From contig URSF01000050.1 in NCBI GenBank assembly GCA_900550445.1, positions 1-6,533 of the forward strand: a stretch of 6,533 nt of DNA, written 5' to 3'. Source of the DNA: an uncultured Rhodospirillaceae bacterium (GTDB lineage Bacteria > Pseudomonadota > Alphaproteobacteria > CAAGCB01 > CAG-977). The position numbers and the translations under genes were made by a program. Below, piece after piece: positions 1 through 4,725 of the stretch. The notes under the pieces were generated by a model that did no database searches, was not told the origin of the DNA, and saw only the letters and a program-made list of their open reading frames with translations. How positions within the stretch are numbered: the stretch's first letter is position 1; every line of letters starts with the position of its first letter.

Positions 1-1010
1 CGAACGCGTCTGAACAGACTTCGGAACAGGAAGCGCCGGCGTATTACACTGACGAGAACGGCAATCCGTATTATTTAGATGCGAACGGTACTCCGTATTA
101 TGTCGATGAGAACGGACAGGCTTATTATATCGACGAAAACGGTGTGCCATACTATGTTAATGAAAACGGGCAAGCCTATTATGTCGATGAAAACGGCCGG
201 GCTTATTATATTGATGAAAACGGTCAGGCGGTTTACTTCGATTCTGATGCGGTTCAGAACGAAGAACAGGCGGCGGCGCCTGCCGAACAGGCAGAAGAAG
301 AGACTTCTTCCGAAGAGCCGGAACCAAAACCGATTTTTGTCCCGACGGCTTATACGGCAGAAGACGGCAGCGTTTACTGGCTGGACGAAAAAGGCGACCG
401 CTGTTATCAAGATGAAGAAGGAAAATTTTACTATTTTGACGATACCGGTACGCCATATTACCGCGATGCGGAAGGGAACGTTTATTATTCGGACGGATTA
501 GGCAATGCTTATTATACGGGTGAAGACGGTAATCCGTATTATGTTACGCCCGAAGGCGAACGGGTTTATTATGCGGCTATAGACGAGGAAACACAGCAGA
601 TTCTGGACGAAGTTAATAAATCCGAAGAAGAAACATCGGAAACACCGGCGCAAGAAGAAAGCACCGAAGAAGAAACATCGGAAACGCCGGCGCAAGAAGA
701 AAGCACCGAAGAAGAAACATCGGAAACGCCGGCGCAAGAAGAAAGCACCGAAGAAGAAACATCGGAAACACCGGCGCAAATATCCGAACCGGTTCCGGTT
801 CAATTGCCGGACGTGCGTTCTTTGCTGCGTTTAGACGATTTCGCTTCGGAAAAACCGCTTAAAGCAATTCTGATTTCTTCCGTTCCTTTTGTTTTCGGAT
901 CGGCGGTACATTTTCGTCCGCAGGATTATGACAGGGAACCGTCTGTCCCGCCGGACAATGTGGTCGTTTCTTTGATTAAAGAAAGCGATGACCCTTATTT
1001 CAAAGGATAA
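1..1010 (+). CDS. Tyr-Tyr/Asn-Gly nonapeptide repeat protein with acidic tandem repeat (5' end outside window)
   Basis: The reading frame is open from base 3, so the start and any signal peptide lie upstream; about 335 residues are visible. The order is: seven or eight units of the form YYxDENGxx (42-257), an acidic Ala/Glu spacer, nine more degenerate units (348-590), an acidic 14-residue repeat (624-779), and a non-repetitive C-terminal segment of about 75 residues ending SDDPYFKG. The YY-D-x-NG core recalls the beta-hairpins of choline/glucan-binding (CW_binding) repeats, but those have a period near 20 residues and this one is 9, so I do not assign that family. The C-terminal part has a short hydrophobic patch (AILISSVPFVFGSAV) that looks too short and polar for a membrane helix. 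It is followed 66 bases later by the next gene and probably shares its operon. A role as surface, adhesin-like or scaffold protein is only a guess. The internal ATG at 144 lies within the repeats and is not the likely start. Confidence 0.85.
   Translation, partial: NASEQTSEQEAPAYYTDENGNPYYLDANGTPYYVDENGQAYYIDENGVPYYVNENGQAYYVDENGRAYYIDENGQAVYFDSDAVQNEEQAAAPAEQAEEETSSEEPEPKPIFVPTAYTAEDGSVYWLDEKGDRCYQDEEGKFYYFDDTGTPYYRDAEGNVYYSDGLGNAYYTGEDGNPYYVTPEGERVYYAAIDEETQQILDEVNKSEEETSETPAQEESTEEETSETPAQEESTEEETSETPAQEESTEEETSETPAQISEPVPVQLPDVRSLLRLDDFASEKPLKAILISSVPFVFGSAVHFRPQDYDREPSVPPDNVVVSLIKESDDPYFKG
42..257 (+). repeat. First block of 27-base (9-residue) YYxDENGxx coding repeats
   Basis: Eight in-frame 27-base units begin at 42, 69, 96, 123, 150, 177, 204 and 231. 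Units one to seven read YYTDENGNP, YYLDANGTP, YYVDENGQA, YYIDENGVP, YYVNENGQA, YYVDENGRA and YYIDENGQA; the last, VYFDSDAVQ, is decayed. The fixed positions are Tyr-Tyr, Asp and Asn-Gly, which suggests repeated strand-turn-strand units with the turn at ENG. Codons vary between units (for example tat/tac, gac/gat, aac kept), so protein-level selection rather than very recent duplication maintains the pattern. Confidence 0.93.
348..590 (+). repeat. Second, degenerate block of 9-residue repeats
   Basis: Nine units at 27-base spacing resume in the same register after an acidic spacer of about 30 residues: AYTAEDGSV, YWLDEKGDR, CYQDEEGKF, YYFDDTGTP, YYRDAEGNV, YYSDGLGNA, YYTGEDGNP, YYVTPEGER and VYYAAIDEE. 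The aromatic pair and the Gly at position 7 are best kept; Asn before Gly is largely lost. This block is more diverged than the first, which fits an older array or a different binding surface. Confidence 0.85.
624..779 (+). repeat. 42-base tandem repeat encoding EEETSETPAQEEST
   Basis: Three full copies (624-665, 666-707, 708-749) and a 30-base partial copy (750-779) encode a 14-residue acidic Thr/Ser/Glu/Pro unit. The copies are almost identical as DNA. The only change I see is the seventh codon, aca in copies one and four and acg in copies two and three. The near identity suggests recent expansion by slippage or unequal recombination, and copy number may vary between strains. The peptide is expected to be disordered and strongly negative, acting as a spacer between the YY repeats and the C-terminal segment. 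Confidence 0.96.
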
Positions 1011-1076
1011 TATTGCTTTTTTAGGCTAAAACATAATATATATGAAAATATAAGGACAGGAAACGCGGAAAAGAAA

Positions 1077-2072
1077 ATGGCTGAAAAAGAAATACCCGAA
1101 GCTTTATCATCGCTGTTTGAAGCCGTTCTGGCGTATCAGGATACGCAGGAAGGGCTGGCCCGCGTTCGTTCGGTGGCGCAGTCTGTTTTCGGTGAAAAAT
1201 GGCGTGAACAAATCGGCGGTATTTTAACCGACTGCCCGGAAAATATACAAGCGCAGGTCAAAACGAACATTGACCGGGCGCTGACGTATGAAAAGGCCGG
1301 TTCGGTCTGGGCCGAAGTTTCCCGTATGCTGGATCCCCGGCGCCAGATTGACGCCGCGCAGGTGAAAGCTCAGCTGCCGGAAATGCAGCGCTGGCTGTCG
1401 ATTTTCGGCAAAGCCGGACAGGATTTGATCGCCAAACTGCAAAACAAACTGGCGCAGACGGAGGCCAATCCCGCGGCGGGCAGTTCCGTTATTGCGGGGA
1501 ATTACGGACTGACGGTTGAACAGTTGTGGAATTTTGATCATTTCATGCGTTTGAAAACGTATTACGATCAGACGATTTCCAGAACCAGCGCCCGGTGCGT
1601 TCATCTGGGCGGGCTGGAGCTCAGCCAGTATCCGTATTTCGGGTACATTCTGGATTTGCTGGACGAAATACTGACGTTCGGCATGGAAATTATTACGCCG
1701 CCGTATGCTCAAATCGTTCGTGAACGTTACAAGGGCGGCGAGCCGGCATTGAAAAAGATGCTGATGGAATTTAAAACGGAATTTGAAAATAATGCGCCGC
1801 CGGAAATGCTGACGGACGATGAATCCATGGACGATATCAAAGACCGCTTGGGATCGCTGGCTGATGCGAACGAAGTGGAAGAAGAGATCGGACCGGCGCC
1901 CGACGGTTTTGAATCTCCCGATACGGCGGACGAACCCGTCCGGCCGCAGCAGGCCCGGCCTCAGCCCAGGCCGGCCGCCGCGCCGATGATGAAAGCGCCG
2001 CAGAAAATGCCGGTCAAAGCGCCGGCGCAGCCGGTAAAAATGCCGATAAAACGTCCGGCGCCGGCAGGTTAA
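1077..2072 (+). CDS. Unrecognised soluble helical protein with basic Pro/Lys/Met-rich tail
   Basis: I do not recognise this 331-residue protein. It starts MAEKEIPEAL with no signal peptide or membrane segment, so it is probably cytoplasmic. Residues 1 to about 245 look largely alpha-helical and folded, with a well-packed stretch around GLELSQYPYFGYILDLLDEI. An acidic linker of about 40 residues follows. From R289 to the end there is a disordered, positively charged tail rich in Pro, Ala, Lys, Met and Gln (MMKAPQKMPVKAPAQPVKMP). The start has only a weak GGAA (1067-1070) six bases upstream; a better purine stretch, AAGGACAGG (1052-1060), is too far away. No in-frame alternative start lies in the gap after the previous gene. 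The next gene begins 19 bases after the stop, so the two are very likely co-transcribed. Its position before a secretin-like gene suggests a cytoplasmic accessory or regulator of that machine, which is inference. Confidence 0.85.
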   Translation: MAEKEIPEALSSLFEAVLAYQDTQEGLARVRSVAQSVFGEKWREQIGGILTDCPENIQAQVKTNIDRALTYEKAGSVWAEVSRMLDPRRQIDAAQVKAQLPEMQRWLSIFGKAGQDLIAKLQNKLAQTEANPAAGSSVIAGNYGLTVEQLWNFDHFMRLKTYYDQTISRTSARCVHLGGLELSQYPYFGYILDLLDEILTFGMEIITPPYAQIVRERYKGGEPALKKMLMEFKTEFENNAPPEMLTDDESMDDIKDRLGSLADANEVEEEIGPAPDGFESPDTADEPVRPQQARPQPRPAAAPMMKAPQKMPVKAPAQPVKMPIKRPAPAG

Positions 2073-2091
2073 AAATGGGGTTAACAGACTG

Positions 2092-3327
2092 ATGCTTTTT
2101 CGACAATTAAAGAAATATGTTTTTTGTGCCGCCGCTTTGTGCGCCGGGGGAATTTTGGCCGCCTGCCAGGGGGATATCCGCGCCGGCCGTCCGATGGTGC
2201 AGATGGTTCGTCCGACGTCTTTGCCGACGGAACCGAAAACGACTCGGTCGGCGGAAATGGTCAGCCTTGAATCGCCGATGCGCTGCACGGTGCACGAAAC
2301 ACAGCAGAATATTATGACGGTCATTCCGTTTAAGCAGGAAGCTTTTAAACTTGAACGGGCGGATAAAAGCGACCCTCTGCCGCGTTATGAGGTGACAGGT
2401 TTTTCTTTTGACGGCCAGACGGCGGAACGCGTTTTTTATAAACTGCTGAACGAAGCGAAAATTAAAGTCGTTGCCGAAGGCGGGCCTTTTCCCGAACTGG
2501 CGGCTGAAAACATCACCGGCGAATTGTCCGAAGTCATGAATATGATCGCCGATGCCGCCGACATCTATTACCGCTATAATGACCAGCAGAAGGTTTTGAT
2601 TATCAGCCGCGAAGTTAACTGGAATTTTTACATTCCCGACAAACGCGAAGTCATGATCGCCGTTTTGGATTCTCTGCGCGGGGCGGGGATTCACGATTTG
2701 ATCGTCAACTGGGAAGAAAGTGTTATTTCTTTCAAAGGCGACAAGCAGATTGAGGAAAAAGTAAAAAAACTGATCGAACTGTTTGACACGGAACCGAAAC
2801 TGATTGTTTTTGACGTTCAGGTGCTGCGTGTCAAACCGTACGGGGCGACAAAAGAAATCGTCTGGCAGGAATTGGTTGATATTTTCGGCGCGGACAGAAT
2901 CAAGTTTATGCTGAAAGGCGTCATGGGCCGCGCTTTGGTCACGGACTATGACATCAACCCGAAAAGCCTGAGGAATTTTTTAAACGCCCGCGGTTCCGTA
3001 ACGCAGGTGTCGGAAGGCATGTTCATTGCCGCGAACAAATGGCGCGCGCGCTTTGACGTCGGGCGCTGCGGGTATATGTCGATGCCCGAAGCGCAGCTGT
3101 CTATTATGGCGCAGACGGAATTGTACGGCGAACGGCGCATGAATACGGCTGTGACGTTGGATTCGGATCAGGGCGAAATTACCGCTTTTACGACTAAAAG
3201 CCGTTTGGGCGACAATATTGTTTTAATCGGGATTCCTTCGGCGTCGTTCAGCGATTCTTTGAACGGCTATGAAACAGTTGTCATTCTGACGCCCAGTATT
3301 ATTAAACTGGTCAAAGAATTTAATTAA
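2092..3327 (+). CDS. Secretin-like outer-membrane lipoprotein (PilN/BfpB-like layout)
   Basis: The 411-residue product begins with a lipoprotein signal peptide: K7-K8, a hydrophobic stretch and lipobox L22-A23-A24-C25. After a linker, residues 100-173 (from EVTGFSFDGQTAERVFYKLL to VLIISR) fit the N0/STN fold that opens most secretins. Residues 184-236 resemble an N1-type domain, with IVNWEESVISFKGDKQIEEK followed by a short helix and FDTEPKLIVFDVQVLRVK. The rest is beta-rich and ends ETVVILTPSIIKLV (394-407), close to the (E)LxxxITPxIV end of secretin pore domains. The usual VPxLGDIPxxGxLF motif is degenerate at best (RLGDNIVLIGIPSASF). At 411 residues it is shorter than typical secretins. 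Lipidated secretins of this kind occur in type IVb pilus systems (R64 PilN, BfpB). A periplasmic or outer-membrane channel component is my reading; a secretin-related protein without its own pore is the alternative. The start overlaps an upstream TGA as TGATG, with only GGGG (2077-2080) as a possible ribosome site. Confidence 0.8.
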   Translation: MLFRQLKKYVFCAAALCAGGILAACQGDIRAGRPMVQMVRPTSLPTEPKTTRSAEMVSLESPMRCTVHETQQNIMTVIPFKQEAFKLERADKSDPLPRYEVTGFSFDGQTAERVFYKLLNEAKIKVVAEGGPFPELAAENITGELSEVMNMIADAADIYYRYNDQQKVLIISREVNWNFYIPDKREVMIAVLDSLRGAGIHDLIVNWEESVISFKGDKQIEEKVKKLIELFDTEPKLIVFDVQVLRVKPYGATKEIVWQELVDIFGADRIKFMLKGVMGRALVTDYDINPKSLRNFLNARGSVTQVSEGMFIAANKWRARFDVGRCGYMSMPEAQLSIMAQTELYGERRMNTAVTLDSDQGEITAFTTKSRLGDNIVLIGIPSASFSDSLNGYETVVILTPSIIKLVKEFN

Positions 3328-3333
3328 GGGAGG
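3327..3333 (+). promoter_or_regulatory. Strong ribosome binding site for the Pro/Met-rich membrane protein
   Basis: AGGGAGG ends five bases before the ATG at 3339 and begins in the stop codon of the preceding gene. It is the best Shine-Dalgarno match in the upstream operon, and it fixes this start. Translation of this gene may be stronger than that of its two upstream neighbours, whose sites are poor. Confidence 0.75.
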
Positions 3334-3338
3334 AAACG

Positions 3339-4244
3339 ATGGCAGATCAACAACACCCGCCTTATCCGCCGGCTCCGCCTTATCCGCAGGGACCGGTTCA
3401 GGGAGTGCCGCCGCGCCCGGCAGGCGTTCCGCCGATGGGTATGCCGCCGCATATGCCCGGTCCCGGCATGAAAATACCGGCGGGCATGAAAATGCCGCCG
3501 CGCCCGATGGGATATCCGATGCCGGCGGGCATGAAAATGCCGCCGCGTCCCGCGGGCGTTCCGCCGATGGGTATGCCGCCGGCCGGCGTTGCCGTTCCTC
3601 CTGCGGCTCCGGCTGCAGATGCGCTGCCTCCGGTTTCCGTTCCCGATACCGGCGAAGCAGACGTCGAAGAATTGTGGGGTGAAGAATCCGAATCGGAACA
3701 AACAGAGGCGGAACCGGTTGAAGAACAGCAGCCGGAAGTTGACGAAAACGGCTTTATTGACGACTTGGCGCCAGACGAACCCGAAAAACCGGAAGAACAG
3801 CCCGCGACCGAAGATGAAGAAGAACCGTTGTTTGAAGCCAGTCCGTACGAACATAACATGGCTTCCGATCTGGGGTTGCCGCCGGCTTTTATTAAAACAA
3901 AAGTGTTGCTGCCGTTGTTTTTCCTTTTTATCATCTGCGGCGGGGTAATGGGTTTTGTTGTCGGCAAGATGCAAAACCGTTCGGACGGCGAGATGCCGGG
4001 CGTCGTTTATAATGCGGAAATTCCCAAAGGTCGCCCGCGCTGCGGTATTGCCCAAAAAGGACAGGGCTGTGTTTTGTATTTGATGAACGCTCAGCGCCGG
4101 GAAATCGAAGCAAAGGAATTTTTCTCTATGGCTTCCGACGTGCTCGGGGTGCCGAAATTCCAGATCGAAACGGCAAATATTCGTTATGCGACGATGCGGA
4201 TTCCGCCGGGATATATAGCTTTGCTGAACATTCCGCCGATGTGA
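3339..4244 (+). CDS. Single-pass inner-membrane protein with Met/Pro/Gly-rich N-terminus and small periplasmic domain
   Basis: The 301-residue product has three parts. Residues 1 to about 100 are Pro/Met/Gly-rich with internal repeats (PPRPAGVPPMGMPP twice, PAGMKMPPRP twice). Residues of about 105-170 are strongly acidic (EELWGEESESEQTEAE and on). One membrane helix covers about V189-G209 (LPLFFLFIICGGVMGFVVG). The last 90 residues hold C235 and C244, which could form a disulfide, and a compact segment from EIEAKEFFSMASDVLGVPKF to the end. I infer N-in/C-out orientation from the cysteine pair and the disordered N-terminus; flanking charges (KTK before, K after) do not settle it. It follows the secretin-like gene by 11 bases. 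GspC and PilP also link an inner-membrane anchor to secretin N0 domains through a small periplasmic domain, so a similar bridging role is plausible, but I see no clear sequence match to those families. It is the last gene of the operon. Confidence 0.87.
   Translation: MADQQHPPYPPAPPYPQGPVQGVPPRPAGVPPMGMPPHMPGPGMKIPAGMKMPPRPMGYPMPAGMKMPPRPAGVPPMGMPPAGVAVPPAAPAADALPPVSVPDTGEADVEELWGEESESEQTEAEPVEEQQPEVDENGFIDDLAPDEPEKPEEQPATEDEEEPLFEASPYEHNMASDLGLPPAFIKTKVLLPLFFLFIICGGVMGFVVGKMQNRSDGEMPGVVYNAEIPKGRPRCGIAQKGQGCVLYLMNAQRREIEAKEFFSMASDVLGVPKFQIETANIRYATMRIPPGYIALLNIPPM
3408..3581 (+). repeat. Met/Pro/Gly coding repeats inside the membrane protein gene
   Basis: PPRPAGVPPMGMPP is encoded at 3408-3449 and again at 3540-3581. 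PAGMKMPPRP is encoded at 3477-3506 and 3522-3551, 45 bases apart. DNA copies differ at third positions (for example cgc ccg gca versus cgt ccc gcg), so the peptide motif is conserved more than the DNA. The segment should be disordered and mildly basic, in contrast to the acidic stretch that follows it. Confidence 0.85.
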
Positions 4245-4294
4245 CGTTTTTTCAAGCTTTATAACAAATATTTGCGAAAAAAGATAAGTTTTTG

Positions 4295-4321
4295 GGGGTG
4301 CGTTCCGACTGAATGCACCCC
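4295..4321 (+). terminator. GC-rich hairpin, possible end of the upstream operon
   Basis: GGGGTGCGTTC (4295-4305) pairs with GAATGCACCCC (4311-4321) as an 11-base stem with one G-T pair and the loop CGACT. It lies 50 bases after the last stop of the upstream operon. No T-run follows directly: the next is T6 at 4344-4349, more than 20 bases on. It is therefore not a canonical intrinsic terminator. It could still stop transcription, protect the 3' end of the message, or end an independent transcript. Confidence 0.5.
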
Positions 4322-4408
4322 ATAACTATATAGAAATTAAATATTTTTTGAGTTTTTGCGCAATTTTTTATTTTTGTCAAAAAATTTGCAAAATTTTTAA
4401 AAAAGTAT

Positions 4409-4438
4409 TTGCAAAAAGTAAAAAAATAGGTGTAATAT
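4409..4438 (+). promoter_or_regulatory. Probable sigma70-type promoter for the iscX-RNase J unit
   Basis: TTGCAA (4409-4414) and TAATAT (4433-4438) are 18 bases apart, each matching four of six consensus positions, with a TG just before the -10. A second -10-like TATGAT at 4436-4441 overlaps. The strongly A-tracted DNA upstream could act as an UP element. Transcription would start near 4445 and give a leader of about 45 bases. The position is supported mainly by context: this is the only large gap upstream of the next gene. Confidence 0.45.
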
Positions 4439-4447
4439 GATTTTAAC

Positions 4448-4468
4448 AGACTTAAAGGGATAAAGTCT
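4448..4468 (+). promoter_or_regulatory. Small inverted repeat at the start of the iscX leader
   Basis: AGACTT (4448-4453) and AAGTCT (4463-4468) form a perfect six-base inverted repeat around AAAGGGATA. It sits just downstream of the proposed promoter and before the ribosome site AAAGGAG (4474-4480), which it does not cover. It could be a weak leader hairpin near the 5' end of the message or an operator half-site pair. It is short enough to be chance. Confidence 0.3.
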
Positions 4469-4489
4469 TAGATAAAGGAGAGTTAAGTT

Positions 4490-4696
4490 ATGGCATTACG
4501 TTGGAAAGATTACTGCGATATTGCAGACGCGCTGAATGAAGCTTATCCCGACAAGGCTTTGACCGACATGAAGGACGAAGAATTGATTCGTCTGGTAAAA
4601 TCTCTGCCTGATTTTGATGATGCGTCCGACCCCGATGAAACGGTGTTGGGGGCGATTTGGAATCGCTGGGTGTATGTCGCTTATCCCGAAGGTTAA
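4490..4696 (+). CDS. iscX: IscX-like iron-sulfur cluster assembly protein
   Basis: The 68-residue product matches the small acidic IscX (YfhJ) family in length and along its whole sequence. It has LRW near the start, DYCDIADALNEAYPD at 7-21 (E. coli: SREIGEALYDAYPD), the acidic DFDDASDP at 41-48 (E. coli: DFDDDP), and VLGAIWNRW at 52-60 in the final helix (E. coli: ILEAILLVW). IscX binds the cysteine desulfurase IscS and iron, and is thought to tune or replace frataxin in iron-sulfur cluster assembly on IscU in the cytoplasm. The start is supported by AAAGGAG nine bases upstream. In E. coli iscX ends the isc operon; here none of iscS, iscU, hscA or fdx is next to it. It heads a unit with an RNase J-type gene 29 bases downstream. 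The E. coli comparison is from memory. Confidence 0.92.
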   Translation: MALRWKDYCDIADALNEAYPDKALTDMKDEELIRLVKSLPDFDDASDPDETVLGAIWNRWVYVAYPEG

Positions 4697-4725
4697 TCAG
4701 ATTTTTTATATAGAAAGGTACAGTT

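Larger units (their letters stand above)
4245..4489. other. AT-rich intergenic region between two transcription units
   Basis: This is the largest non-coding stretch inside the window. It opens with AT-rich sequence, then has a GC-rich hairpin (4295-4321) that may end the upstream operon. About 100 bases of A/T tracts follow. ATTTGCAAAA occurs twice (4384-4393 and 4407-4416), a variant ATTTGCGAAAA lies at 4270-4280, and the palindrome TTGCGCAA is at 4356-4363. A promoter for the next unit is likely at its right end. I find no credible gene in it on either strand. Confidence 0.8.

Noticed and set aside
42..590. Choline-binding or glucan-binding (CW_binding) repeats
   Set aside because: The aromatic pair and Asn-Gly are similar, but the period is 9 residues rather than about 20 and the usual Trp and second Gly positions are missing.
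624..779. CRISPR array
   Set aside because: The repeats are directly adjacent, in frame and coding, with no unique spacers.
75..803. Long open frames on the - strand and in another + frame across the repeat gene
   Set aside because: They mirror the strongly biased repeat codons of the true frame, giving low-complexity Arg/Phe-rich or Ile/Val-rich products. The in-frame YY repeats and acidic repeat make sense in one frame only.
1224..2324. A 366-codon - strand open frame spanning two genes
   Set aside because: It crosses the end of one gene and the start of the next, has Arg/Phe/His-rich composition, and lacks any recognisable domain. The + strand frames carry a folded protein and a lipoprotein signal.
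3324..4055. A 243-codon - strand open frame opposite the membrane protein gene
   Set aside because: Its product is an Arg/His-rich low-complexity mirror of the Pro/Met/Gly and Glu repeats. The + frame has a strong ribosome site and a membrane helix.
2092..4244. Dot/Icm type IVB secretion core genes (DotC, DotD, DotH, DotF)
   Set aside because: A lipoprotein with an N0-like domain and a bitopic partner are suggestive, but I see no sequence I can match to those proteins, and the lipoprotein ends like a secretin.
4448..4468. Type 1 IscR operator upstream of iscX
   Set aside because: The inverted repeat has ACT/AGT halves as IscR sites can, but the flanking consensus and spacing do not fit what I know of those sites.
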